Positions 33,963-43,048 of a stretch of DNA of 64,000 bases are shown piece by piece; the stretch's first letter is position 1; every line of letters begins with the position of its first letter. A model generated the notes under the pieces. The model saw nothing but the letters and a program-made list of their open reading frames with translations. It made no database searches and was not told the DNA's origin. A program made the translations under genes and the position numbers. The DNA comes from Photobacterium chitinilyticum (GTDB lineage: Bacteria > Pseudomonadota > Gammaproteobacteria > Enterobacterales > Vibrionaceae): contig NZ_RJLM01000001.1 of the NCBI RefSeq assembly GCF_004104355.1, positions 600,711 to 664,710 of the forward strand. The letters run 5' to 3'.

Positions 33963-35486
33963 ATGATGTTATCAATATTACTGTTGTTAAGGTCAGCTGT
34001 GTTTGCTTTGCTAAAAATCATCTATCGTCTTTGTATTGTACTTTTTCTTGTTTGCGTTGCTCTTCCTGTGTCAGCAAATACATCTGTGGCAAATGAGTCT
34101 GCTATTCTCGATAATATTCCCGACGATATAGTCGGCGCGGTTTGTGTTATCCGTCATGATAATAAAATGGTCATGTTATCTGAGGTTATCACTAAAAAGA
34201 TGTCGCTGCCCGGAGGCTATATTGATAAAGGAGATACCCCGAGGCAGGCTGCAGTACGTGAAGCGTTGGAAGAAACAGGTATTAATGTGAAGGTCGTAGA
34301 TTTGCTGCAATATCGTGGCCGTGCTGCGATTTTTAGCTGCGTTGCCGATTCTCCGATCTTGGTTTCGTCGTTTGAAGACAAGACAGGTTATCCGATTGTG
34401 GCCTCATGGTTTGCCAAGCATTACGCGACGGAAGTTCGACGTGTCTATCTGATTGATCCTAACTCCATAGATCCCCAAGAATACCGCTATAGAAAAGATG
34501 CCTTGTTGCTTGCTGATTGGATGGCAAAGACACCATCGAGCGATATTGAGATATATTCAGATCTGAGCGGCCAGGTAAATTCACTGCACCGGTTAGAGCT
34601 AGAATGGGTTATTCAGTTACAGCAGGCAGTAAGGTCATGGCCAGAAAACTACCAAACCGTATTTGACGGTATCATGGCTGTGGTGAATCTACCGGGTGAG
34701 CCGTTGTTTATTACTTTTCTTGTTATTGTTGTCACCGGACTGTATGGGCCGATAGGCTTGCTTCAGTTGACGTTTGTGCTGTTGTTGGCAACTTTCACTA
34801 GCGGTTTAATCAAGCTGGGGGTTGCGTCGCCACGCCCGTCAGACATTATCCCTGAGCTACAGCAAATCAATGCTTATGGCTTTGGCTTCCCCAGCGGGCA
34901 CACTCTTATCGCTACCATGCTATGGGGATTGTGCTGGTATGCACTGGGCAAACGGGTCAGCAAGGTAGTTAAATGGCTCTCTTTGTCGCTTGTCTTGGCG
35001 CTTATTGTTGGTCAGGCAGTTGCTCGAGTTTGGTATGGCGTTCATTTTTTCAGCGATACCTTGGCCAGTGTCCTATTGGGGCTGATATTTGTGGCGGCTT
35101 TGATTGTTTGGCACTCTGCTTCAAGGTTTTCTTTGCAGGAAGCAATTATAAACCGGTGGTTCTGGTTATCGGTAACCCTCGTTGTCGGCATAGTGGCGGG
35201 GCTTAGCTTGGCACCTTTGCATACCTATATTTTTGCTATTTTGTTAGGGGTTGTCTTGAGTGTCGAAGCTGTACCGAAAAGCGTCGTTGCCACAACGGAT
35301 ATGGTGCGTTTGAAGATGGTGGGAATAATACTGGTAGGTTTGGTCGTTATAGGTACCAGCGTTGAACTGTTGGCGGATTTATCGTCGGTGAGCTTGGTTG
35401 TTTTGGTTATTCGAGGTACTGGGTGGACGCTTGGTGCAATTTGGCTTATTGCTGGTTCTTCGTCTCTCTTGAAAAGATTGAAATAA
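33963..35486 (+). CDS. Nudix hydrolase - PAP2 phosphatase fusion
   Basis: A 507-residue two-domain membrane protein. An N-terminal hydrophobic segment ends near residue 38. A Nudix domain follows (about 55-180) with the box GYIDKGDTPRQAAVREALEE at 85-104 and TGI following; it carries Asp in place of the first Glu of Gx5Ex7REUxEExGU. The C-terminal membrane part (about 230-500) is PAP2, with K-x6-RP (KLGVASPRP), PSGHT near 310 and a third motif ending in WYGVHFFSD. It may act on nucleotide- or prenyl-pyrophosphates at the membrane. Both active sites look intact apart from the Asp change. Confidence 0.87.
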   Translation: MMLSILLLLRSAVFALLKIIYRLCIVLFLVCVALPVSANTSVANESAILDNIPDDIVGAVCVIRHDNKMVMLSEVITKKMSLPGGYIDKGDTPRQAAVREALEETGINVKVVDLLQYRGRAAIFSCVADSPILVSSFEDKTGYPIVASWFAKHYATEVRRVYLIDPNSIDPQEYRYRKDALLLADWMAKTPSSDIEIYSDLSGQVNSLHRLELEWVIQLQQAVRSWPENYQTVFDGIMAVVNLPGEPLFITFLVIVVTGLYGPIGLLQLTFVLLLATFTSGLIKLGVASPRPSDIIPELQQINAYGFGFPSGHTLIATMLWGLCWYALGKRVSKVVKWLSLSLVLALIVGQAVARVWYGVHFFSDTLASVLLGLIFVAALIVWHSASRFSLQEAIINRWFWLSVTLVVGIVAGLSLAPLHTYIFAILLGVVLSVEAVPKSVVATTDMVRLKMVGIILVGLVVIGTSVELLADLSSVSLVVLVIRGTGWTLGAIWLIAGSSSLLKRLK

Positions 35487-35586
35487 AATACCGACGTTAA
35501 GCAGGGTTTTATGTTGTTGCTCTCTGTCACACTTTGTTTCATATTCGTAGTGAGGTAAAGTGAATGCAAACGATTTATAAGAGAGC

Positions 35587-35618
35587 CCAGTAGCCGTAGG
35601 ATACGGCAGTACTACTGG
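35587..35618 (+). promoter_or_regulatory. Structured leader hairpin next to ydiJ ribosome site
   Basis: Two stacked stems, CCAGTAG/CTACTGG and CCGTA/TACGG, close a GGA loop 4 nt before the ribosome site AGGAGA (35622-35627). GGA in a hairpin loop plus a nearby SD GGA is the arrangement bound by CsrA. That role is inferred. Confidence 0.5.
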
Positions 35619-35630
35619 ACAAGGAGAGCA

Positions 35631-38600
35631 ATGTTACCTGTACTAACACATCAGAATAGTATCGACGATGTCGTGCTGTCATATCTGAGCGAGTTGGAGA
35701 ATGCCGGTTTTACCGGAGATATCGAGCAAAACTATGCCAGCCGATTGGCAGTGGCGACTGATAACAGTGTTTATCAGCAGTTGCCACAGGCGGTGGTTCT
35801 CCCTCGCACCACGGATGATCTCATCTTGATTGGCCAAGTCGGCCAGAATCCTAATTTTAAGCAAGTGACTTTTTCCGCCCGTGGCGGCGGTACTGGAACT
35901 AACGGTCAGTCACTGACGTCGGGGATCGTCGTTGATCTGTCTCGTCATATGAATCAGATTATTGACGTGGATCCCGAGCAAGGCTGGGTGCGAGTTCAGA
36001 CCGGAGTTGTAAAGGATCAACTTAACGACGCCCTACGTCCTTATGGTTACTTCTTTTCGCCGGATCTTTCGACCAGTAATCGCGCCACCATTGGTGGAAT
36101 GATTAATACTGATGCTTCAGGGCAGGGCTCGCTAAAATACGGCAAGACTTCTGATCATGTAATCTCGTTGAAAGCCGTTTTGGTTGACGGCTCGGTACTC
36201 GATACTGTGCCTCTTACTGAGGAAGCGCTGCTCGCTTCGTCTCACGGAGATGACTTGGCCAGCACGGCGATGCGGGTGTCATCTCAGGTTTGTCGCGACA
36301 AGCGTCAGCAAATTATTGATAAATTCCCGCCGTTAAACCGTTTTCTTACTGGCTACGATCTCAATAACGTGTTCGATGAAGAGCTTACTGAGTTCGATAT
36401 TGCTCGCTTGCTTTGTGGCGCGGAAGGCTCGTTGGCCTTTATTGCTGAAGCGAAGCTTAATATTACGCCAATTCCTAAATCCCGTACCTTGGTTAATATC
36501 AAATACGACAGTTTTGATTCGGCCCTGCGTAATGCGCCCATGATGGTTGACGCGCAGGCGCTATCGGTTGAAACGGTTGATTCGCGGGTATTGAATCTGG
36601 CTAAGCAGGATATTGTTTGGCATACCGTCAGCGATCTTCTGACAGACGTGCCAGGCAAAGATCTGCTGGGCATCAATATGGTTGAGTTTGCCAGCAACGA
36701 TCCAGAAGAAAACCAGCGACAGGTAGAAGGACTTTGCGTACAGCTTGATGAATTGATAGCGAAAGAGATGAGTGGGGTGATTGGCTATCAGGTCTGTGAT
36801 GATCTTGCCAGTATCCAGAAAATCTATGGGATGCGCAAAAAGGCAGTCGGTCTGCTGGGGGCGGCGAAAGGCAGCAAAAAACCGGTAGCCTTTGCCGAGG
36901 ATACATGTGTTCCGCCAGAAAATTTGGCTGACTTTATTACGGAATTCCGTCAGTTACTTGATGAAAAGCAGCTTGATTACGGCATGTTTGGCCATGTGGA
37001 TGCCGGGGTGCTTCATGTTCGCCCAGCGTTGGACATGTGTGATCCGGAACAAGAGCGCCTGATGAAGGAAGTCTCCGATCAGGTTGTTGCTCTGGTGGCG
37101 AAATATGGTGGTTTGATGTGGGGCGAGCATGGAAAAGGTTTTCGCTCAGAATATGGCCCGGCATTTTTTGGTGATGAACTGTTTGCTGAACTGAGACGAA
37201 TCAAAGCTGCATTCGACCCGGATAACCGGATGAATCCAGGGAAGATTTGTACACCGCTTGATAGTGATGCAGAACTGGTGAAAGTCGATGGTCTGAAACG
37301 GGGGTTTTATGATCGTCAGATCCCGGTGAAAGTTCGCGATAGCTTCAAGCAGGCGATGGAATGTAATGGAAACGGCTTGTGCTTTAACTACGATGTTAAC
37401 TCGCCGATGTGTCCATCGATGAAGATCACGGCTGATCGTCGTCATTCTCCGAAAGGCCGCGCCGGTTTGGTTCGAGAATGGTTACGTCAGTTGTCTGAGC
37501 TGGGGATTGATCCGATTAAGCTCGAAACGGAGCTGATGAGTCAGTCACCGACGGTGAAGCAAATCATTGATCGCTTCAGAAACACGTTTGGTTCGGCCAA
37601 AAGTGACTATGACTTCTCTCATGAAGTAATGGAAGCGATGAACGGCTGTCTGGCCTGTAAGGCGTGTGCCAGCCAGTGCCCGATCAAAGTGGATGTCCCA
37701 AGCTTCCGTTCGCGCTTCATGAACCTTTATTACAGCCGATATCAGCGTCCGGTGAAAGACTACTTGGTCGCTTATGTCGAAAGCTATCTACCCTTGATGG
37801 CAAAAGCCCCTGTCACTTTCAATGCGGTTATGCGCCCGTTATGGTCGAAAAAGCTGACAGAGAAAGCCATTGGCTATGTGGATATGCCGGCGTTGTCGGT
37901 TCCTACCTTAGTGGAAGGCTTGGATGGTCATCATGCAACGCGTTTCGATTTGCAGTGGTTACAGGCCCTGTCTGATCATGAGCGTCAGGACTATGTACTG
38001 ATCGTCCAGGATCCGTTTACCAGCTTCTACGATGCTGATGTGGTGCGGGACTTTGTCTACTTAATTGAGAAACTAGGCAAAAAGTCGATGCTGGTTCCGT
38101 TCAAACCTAACGGCAAGGCGCAGCATGTTAAGGGTTTCTTGCGTCAGTTTGCCAAGACGGCCCGCAATACCGCCGACTTCTTAAACCAGTTGTCGAGCTT
38201 GGGAATTCCGCTGGTGGGAGTCGATCCGGCACTGGTACTGTGTTACCGGGATGAATATGAGGAAGTGCTCGGTGATAAACGGGGAGAATTTCATGTCCAG
38301 ACGGCACATGAATGGCTTCAGCCGTTATTGCCTTCGCTACCTTCCTATTCGTTACGAGAAGACGACAGGTGGTATCTGTTCGCTCATTGTACGGAAAAAA
38401 CAAAAATGCCCAATGCCGAGAAAGAATGGGCTGAAATCTTTGCTCAGTTCGGGGCCAATCTGATGCCTGTATCTGTTGGATGTTGCGGTATGGCTGGTAC
38501 CTTTGGCCATGAGAAAGACAAGCTGGAAATGTCCCGTGGTGTATATGATTTGAGTTGGCAGCCAAACCTTGAGCAATTGGATACCGAAAGATGCATGGCA

Positions 38601-38699
38601 ACGGGGTACTCTTGCCGAAGTCAGGTCAAACGATTCGAACATATTAAAATGAAGCATCCGGTTCAGGTGTTGCTGCAGGTAGTCAATAATCTGAATTAA
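35631..38699 (+). CDS. ydiJ: YdiJ-type FAD/4Fe-4S D-2-hydroxyacid dehydrogenase
   Basis: A 1022-residue protein with three parts. An N-terminal FAD-binding (PCMH) domain has FSARGGGTGTNGQSL. It is followed by FAD-linked oxidase C-terminal segments (GHVDAGVLHVRP, GEHGKGFRSE). Then comes an Fe-S region with CLACKACASQCP and a late glycolate-oxidase-like Cys-rich part (SVGCCGMAGTFGHE). E. coli YdiJ (1018 residues) oxidises D-2-hydroxyglutarate. It is monocistronic with a strong terminator. A structured leader lies between the promoter region and the start. Confidence 0.93.
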   Translation: MLPVLTHQNSIDDVVLSYLSELENAGFTGDIEQNYASRLAVATDNSVYQQLPQAVVLPRTTDDLILIGQVGQNPNFKQVTFSARGGGTGTNGQSLTSGIVVDLSRHMNQIIDVDPEQGWVRVQTGVVKDQLNDALRPYGYFFSPDLSTSNRATIGGMINTDASGQGSLKYGKTSDHVISLKAVLVDGSVLDTVPLTEEALLASSHGDDLASTAMRVSSQVCRDKRQQIIDKFPPLNRFLTGYDLNNVFDEELTEFDIARLLCGAEGSLAFIAEAKLNITPIPKSRTLVNIKYDSFDSALRNAPMMVDAQALSVETVDSRVLNLAKQDIVWHTVSDLLTDVPGKDLLGINMVEFASNDPEENQRQVEGLCVQLDELIAKEMSGVIGYQVCDDLASIQKIYGMRKKAVGLLGAAKGSKKPVAFAEDTCVPPENLADFITEFRQLLDEKQLDYGMFGHVDAGVLHVRPALDMCDPEQERLMKEVSDQVVALVAKYGGLMWGEHGKGFRSEYGPAFFGDELFAELRRIKAAFDPDNRMNPGKICTPLDSDAELVKVDGLKRGFYDRQIPVKVRDSFKQAMECNGNGLCFNYDVNSPMCPSMKITADRRHSPKGRAGLVREWLRQLSELGIDPIKLETELMSQSPTVKQIIDRFRNTFGSAKSDYDFSHEVMEAMNGCLACKACASQCPIKVDVPSFRSRFMNLYYSRYQRPVKDYLVAYVESYLPLMAKAPVTFNAVMRPLWSKKLTEKAIGYVDMPALSVPTLVEGLDGHHATRFDLQWLQALSDHERQDYVLIVQDPFTSFYDADVVRDFVYLIEKLGKKSMLVPFKPNGKAQHVKGFLRQFAKTARNTADFLNQLSSLGIPLVGVDPALVLCYRDEYEEVLGDKRGEFHVQTAHEWLQPLLPSLPSYSLREDDRWYLFAHCTEKTKMPNAEKEWAEIFAQFGANLMPVSVGCCGMAGTFGHEKDKLEMSRGVYDLSWQPNLEQLDTERCMATGYSCRSQVKRFEHIKMKHPVQVLLQVVNNLN

Positions 38700-38727
38700 T
38701 CGAAGTTTGACATATTGTAATACGTTA

Positions 38728-38758
38728 TAGCGAGAGCCAAGGCTCTCGCTTTTTTTTG
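38728..38758 (+). terminator. Rho-independent terminator of ydiJ
   Basis: Perfect 10-bp stem AGCGAGAGCC-AA-GGCTCTCGCT with T8 tail. It also lies just past the end of the converging aqpZ gene. Confidence 0.92.
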
Positions 38759-38790
38759 GACTATCGCTTGGATAATACGCGATATATGCG

Positions 38791-39480
38791 TTAGTCGTCC
38801 GGACTTAGCCACTTGTAGACAACTCCCGCTGCCATAGCTCCCAATATCGGTGCCACCCAGAAGAGCCATAGCTGAGCCATGGCCCAGTCTCCGACTATTA
38901 CGGCGGGACCTGTACTGCGGGCGGGGTTAACGGAAGTATTGGTGACCGGGATGCTGATTAAGTGAATTAATACCAAGGCTAAACCGATTGCCAACCCAGC
39001 CATCGAGGGGCTTGCCAGCTTGTGGGTGACACCGAGGATCACAATAAGGAACATGAAGGTCATGATAAATTCGGTAAGAAAGCCGGACAGCATAGAATAG
39101 CCGCCAGGAGAATGATCGCCATAGCCATTCGAGGCTAGCCCGCCAGCGAGATCGAACCCGGCTTGCCCGCTGGCAATGATATAGAGAATGAAGGCGCCGA
39201 ACATTGCGCCGAGAACCTGAAAAATGATGTATGGGGCGATTTCATTAGCAGGAAAGCGACCGCCTGACCATAGACCGACAGTGACTGCTGGATTTAGGTG
39301 ACAACCGGAAATATGACCAATGGCATAAGCCATGGTGACAACGGTTAAACCAAAGGCAAAAGAAACACCCAGTAGCCCAATTCCGACGTCAGGAAATGCT
39401 GCAGCTAATACAGCGCTGCCACAGCCCCCCAACACTAACCAGAATGTTCCGATAAACTCAGCCACAAGCTTTTTAATCAT
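38791..39480 (-). CDS. aqpZ: Aquaporin Z
   Basis: A 229-residue MIP-family water channel with six membrane helices and both NPA motifs: HLNPAVTVG and SVNPARSTG. The length equals typical AqpZ (231 in E. coli). The second half has the Arg after NPA that forms the selectivity filter. An in-frame start at 39495 adds five residues, but the family begins at ATG 39480. It is monocistronic and converges with ydiJ. Confidence 0.95.
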   Translation of the reverse strand: MIKKLVAEFIGTFWLVLGGCGSAVLAAAFPDVGIGLLGVSFAFGLTVVTMAYAIGHISGCHLNPAVTVGLWSGGRFPANEIAPYIIFQVLGAMFGAFILYIIASGQAGFDLAGGLASNGYGDHSPGGYSMLSGFLTEFIMTFMFLIVILGVTHKLASPSMAGLAIGLALVLIHLISIPVTNTSVNPARSTGPAVIVGDWAMAQLWLFWVAPILGAMAAGVVYKWLSPDD

Positions 39481-39583
39481 TGTTACTATCCTCACAGGAT
39501 GGGGAAGTGTTTGTCAGAGTATAGAAATGGAACTGGCTGATTAAAGGCTCAAAAATGGAAAAAGTCGTGAATAATAGGTTTAT

Positions 39584-40468
39584 CTAGCGATTGGCTTCCA
39601 ACAAATAACTTTCAAGCTGATCAGATAGCCATTCAATTACAGCTCCCCGCTGAGTATCACTGTCTACAATTTCACCATAAGGCTGCCAATTCATTGCTTT
39701 GTTGTGCTTAAGAACCGTGATAGCCCCTTCTCGTAGGTGTTTATTGATTAATAAAGCAGGTACATAGGACCATCCAGAGCCGTCAAGAACAGCATCACGA
39801 AGATGCTCATAAAAGGGAAGGGCGATAAAATTACTGGAACGTGGCGTTGCTGCTTTCAGGCTTTCATCATCGACATAGGCAAGTGCGATCTCAGTATAAC
39901 GTTCCAGATCTGAGCAATTCACCTTCCGTAAGCGGCTCAGCGGGTGATCTTTGTGGGCGACTGACATCATATGTATTTGCCCAAGTTCGTGGTGATGTAC
40001 CTGTGGGATCCGGTGGTCGTCAGGTAGAAGACTGTATGCGACGTCAATAATGTTTTGCTGTACCATTTGTTCTAGCTCAGGTGGTGGAGCAACATAAATC
40101 GATATACTTGTGCCCGGAAACCGCTCACTCATTTGCTGAACTAATTGACGCCAGAGCGATTCTGGCAGGGCATCATCTCTGGCAATACGTAATGACGATT
40201 CAACACCGCCAAGGTGCTGGGCGCATTTAGTTTGAATATCACTGGCAATCATCAGAAGACGCTCACAGTCGTTGGCTATTGCTTCTCCAATATCAGTCAG
40301 CTGAACTTTGTTTCCTGTTCGGTCTAACAGCCTGACACCTAACTCATCTTCGAACGCGCTTAAAGCAGCACTAACGGTAGTGCGGCTTTTATTGAGTTTT
40401 CGGGCGGCTTCGGCAATAGAGCCGCTTTGGCTGATAAGAATGAACATTTCTATTTGGTTGATTTTCAC
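39584..40468 (-). CDS. LysR-family transcriptional regulator
   Basis: A 294-residue LysR-type regulator. The N-terminal helix-turn-helix (about residues 17-36, GSIAEAARKLNKSRTTVSAA) is clear, followed by a substrate-binding domain. Its gene is divergent from the short cation-diffusion protein gene. Two copies of a palindrome (CGACG-A6/7-CGTCG type) lie in between and are the likely operators. The ligand is unknown. Confidence 0.88.
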   Translation of the reverse strand: MKINQIEMFILISQSGSIAEAARKLNKSRTTVSAALSAFEDELGVRLLDRTGNKVQLTDIGEAIANDCERLLMIASDIQTKCAQHLGGVESSLRIARDDALPESLWRQLVQQMSERFPGTSISIYVAPPPELEQMVQQNIIDVAYSLLPDDHRIPQVHHHELGQIHMMSVAHKDHPLSRLRKVNCSDLERYTEIALAYVDDESLKAATPRSSNFIALPFYEHLRDAVLDGSGWSYVPALLINKHLREGAITVLKHNKAMNWQPYGEIVDSDTQRGAVIEWLSDQLESYLLEANR

Positions 40469-40515
40469 GAAAGTGCCTTATTGATGCTTTATGTCGTTTA
40501 CCGTTTTAGCCTTGT

Positions 40516-40532
40516 CGACGAAAAAAACGTCG
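40516..40532. promoter_or_regulatory. Palindromic operator, copy 1
   Basis: CGACG-AAAAAAA-CGTCG, a perfect 5-bp-arm inverted repeat with an A-tract centre. It is 48 bp upstream of the LysR gene start. Copy 2 is 84 bp away, about eight helical turns. Confidence 0.6.
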
Positions 40533-40598
40533 CTGAGTGATTATAGCAAGTAAGAATGGCAGGTTATGATGGCTATAACTGGATTAAGAAAAGAATAA

Positions 40599-40617
40599 CC
40601 GACGAAAAAAGTGTCGG
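40599..40617. promoter_or_regulatory. Palindromic operator, copy 2
   Basis: CCGACGAAAAAAGTGTCGG, sharing CGACGAAAAAA with copy 1. It lies 16 bp before the ATG of the cation-diffusion gene, overlapping its ribosome-site region, so binding here could repress that gene. Confidence 0.6.
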
Positions 40618-40632
40618 ATGATAGAGGTGAAT

Positions 40633-41313
40633 ATGACTTGTAATGTGCAGCTTGAACGTCGGCTGCTTCAGTTTTCGACCTTTTCCTCGTTCCTATTTGC
40701 CATAATGGGGATTGGGCTTGGGGTCTGGATGGGGTCACTGGTAATTGTTTTTGACGGAGCATATTCGTTTATAAGTCTGGCATTGACACTGGTGTCTCTT
40801 GTTGCCGCTATTTATATCCGCCAACCTGAAATCACAATGAAACCACAGCAAGTCGCTAAAATAGAGCCATCGGTGATCGCTTTTAAAGGGATTGTGATCA
40901 CCGTGATGTGCTGTATCTCATTTGGTACAGCTGTTATGGCCATATTTAACGGCGGTCGTGAGGTCGATACCGGACTTGCGCTTCTTTTTGGAGTGGTTAA
41001 TATCGTTGGGTGTCTGGCAACAATCTGGGTGATGACCAAGAAAGGAAAGCAGGCCAATTCAGCGCTGGTGGAAGCGGAAGTTAAACAATGGGTTATGGAT
41101 ACTATTATTAGCGGAGCTGTTATGGGCGGATTTATTATCGCAACCATCATGAAAAATACTGATTACGCGCAATATGCTGTCTATGCTGATCCTGTGATGG
41201 TAGTGCTCGCATCTATCTATTTCGTTATCGTGCCGCTGAGAATGGTTTACGGCGCTGTTAACGATCTTCGAGCTCTTTCCGCTGAACAAAAAATGAGGGT
41301 GCCATTGGTGTAG
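40633..41313 (+). CDS. Short cation-diffusion-facilitator-type membrane protein
   Basis: A 226-residue integral membrane protein matching the transmembrane part of CDF cation-efflux proteins. The usual metal-site helix segment appears as VFDGAYSFISLALTLVS, with Asp and an Asp/Ser pattern. The later helices include YAVYADPVMVVLAS (Asp). It stops shortly after the last helix and lacks the normal cytoplasmic C-terminal domain of about 80 residues. AGAGGTGA lies before ATG 40633. The ion and direction are unknown; it could also be a CDF-like partner protein. Confidence 0.75.
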   Translation: MTCNVQLERRLLQFSTFSSFLFAIMGIGLGVWMGSLVIVFDGAYSFISLALTLVSLVAAIYIRQPEITMKPQQVAKIEPSVIAFKGIVITVMCCISFGTAVMAIFNGGREVDTGLALLFGVVNIVGCLATIWVMTKKGKQANSALVEAEVKQWVMDTIISGAVMGGFIIATIMKNTDYAQYAVYADPVMVVLASIYFVIVPLRMVYGAVNDLRALSAEQKMRVPLV

Positions 41314-41402
41314 TTGCCAAATAATCGCTAAGTACGAGCGAAGGTAACCGCAAAGTAAGAATAAAGTGGAAGGGAAGCTGGGAAGGGCTTCCCGTTCAAA
41401 TT

Positions 41403-41900
41403 CTATTTACGGCCAAGCAGTAGAGTATCTTCAATTTCTCGGAAGTAGTTCGCCGTATTGATGAGTGAAGTCGCTGTCAGCGCCGGTACACCATATATTT
41501 CGACATCAACATTAAATTTTGACTGTACTTTATCAACGAGAAGATCGAAGTCACCATCACCAGAAAGCAGAATAATCCGGTCGACATCCGGAACATGCTC
41601 AATCACATCAAGGGTGATACCCACATCCCAGTCACCTTTTGCTGACCCGTCGCTACGCTGAATAAACGGTTTTAGTTTCACTTCAAAGCCAATACCTCTC
41701 AGGATATTCTGAAACTGGCGCTGCTTTTCATCACCTCGGTGAATCGCATAAGCATAGGCAGCAACGACCTCCCGCCCCTGGGTAGCTTCAGCCCAAAATG
41801 CGTTGTAATCAAAGTTACAACCATAAGTGTCTTTGACGGTGTAGTAGATGTTTTGCACATCAACGAAAATAGCGACTTTTTCCACAATAACTCTGACCAT
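41403..41900 (-). CDS. NYN-domain (LabA/DUF88-like) protein
   Basis: A 165-residue PIN-like NYN protein. Acidic catalytic-type residues are in VAIFVDVQNIYY, KGDWDVGITLD and LLSGDGDFDLLV. Proteins of this fold are often RNases; this one may act on RNA. It is probably complete and monocistronic, and is divergent from yggN. A GGGAAGC/GCTTCCC inverted repeat at 41372-41393 lies past its end. Confidence 0.88.
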   Translation of the reverse strand: MVRVIVEKVAIFVDVQNIYYTVKDTYGCNFDYNAFWAEATQGREVVAAYAYAIHRGDEKQRQFQNILRGIGFEVKLKPFIQRSDGSAKGDWDVGITLDVIEHVPDVDRIILLSGDGDFDLLVDKVQSKFNVDVEIYGVPALTATSLINTANYFREIEDTLLLGRK

Positions 41901-42058
41901 ATGAATGACAACACACAGAGTGCCTATTTACGAATAAAAACTCAAGCCAGAAAGATTAGATCTGGCAATATTGTTAGTACTTGTAGATAAGGTAGAAACA
42001 TGTGACAGTAAACCCAATGACAAGTCATAGCTGATGATTAACACTTTTGAATAAGACG

Positions 42059-42805
42059 ATGATGATGAAGAAAACCCTGGCGGCTAGCCTATTACTTGCT
42101 TCTACGACTGCTTTTGCTCAGAGTTGTCCTGTCGATGTGCAAAATGATATCCATATTGCTGGTGAGCAGGTGTCGGTTTATCAAAGTGGTGAGCCTAAGA
42201 TGATGATTGATGAAAACAATCAGGTCTACATCAATGGTAAGCGTCTGGAGTTGGATGAAATTCAACAGAAAGCTGTTGATGCGTATAGCCAGGGAGTCAA
42301 AGAGTACCTGCCTAAGATGGCTGATATTGCCGATGATGGTGTCGGTATTGCTTCTGACATATTGAATGAGATTTCAGCTCGTTTTGATTCGAAAGAATCT
42401 TTTGCCAAGGTAGAAACCTTGATTGATGACTATAGTCAAAAGGCGCAGCAAAAATTTTACCAAGGTGGTGAATTTGTGATGCCAGCTGATATGTTTGAAA
42501 ATGTTGATTCCGACTGGAAGCAAGAATTTGAACAAGCAATGAAACATGTCAGTATCGAGTCTCTGTCAGGTTTATTTTCTGCTTTATCTCAAGAAATGAA
42601 AAACGGTGAGTTAAATTTTTCTGAGCTTCAGGAGCAATTTTCCGAACTAAAGGTGAAGATTGAAGAAAAAGTACGTGCTCGTTCTGGTGAGATAACAACA
42701 AAAGCCAACGATTTATGTGACTCAATAAAAGGGCTTGCTGAAGAAGAAAAAGAATTGCACCGCGTAGTTCCGGCACTGAAAGACTACCAGATGTTCGAAA
42801 TTTAG
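42059..42805 (+). CDS. yggN: YggN-family (DUF2884) exported protein
   Basis: A 248-residue periplasmic protein with a signal peptide (cut near AFAQ) and the family order QSCPVDVQNDIHI..., Y-x-NG-x-RLEL and a helical C-terminal half. The function is unknown. Three ATG codons in a row (42059, 42062, 42065) follow a TTG at 42047, and the signal peptide is intact from any of the ATGs. A hairpin with a weak T tail follows. Confidence 0.85.
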   Translation: MMMKKTLAASLLLASTTAFAQSCPVDVQNDIHIAGEQVSVYQSGEPKMMIDENNQVYINGKRLELDEIQQKAVDAYSQGVKEYLPKMADIADDGVGIASDILNEISARFDSKESFAKVETLIDDYSQKAQQKFYQGGEFVMPADMFENVDSDWKQEFEQAMKHVSIESLSGLFSALSQEMKNGELNFSELQEQFSELKVKIEEKVRARSGEITTKANDLCDSIKGLAEEEKELHRVVPALKDYQMFEI

Positions 42806-42854
42806 GTTTTGCCATTATTTTGTATTGTAATTAAAGAATAACATTGTCAGTAAG

Positions 42855-42888
42855 GAATGCTGTTCATGTTCATTGAATAGCATTCTTC
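42855..42888 (+). terminator. Probable terminator of yggN
   Basis: Inverted repeat GAATGCTGTTCA / TGAATAGCATTC (one mismatch) followed by TTCTC. The tail is weak, so confidence is moderate. Confidence 0.5.
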
Positions 42889-43048
42889 TCGCGTCGTTTA
42901 TCCATTCCACTAATGCCTCAACGTACTAGCCTGTAAATATTCCTCTTATTACATCATGATTATGTGGTGAAGTTATTGATTACAAAATGGTTAATTGTTA
43001 TTGATATACGCCATATAAGATAAGTATAAACAAATAGGTTGGCTATAG

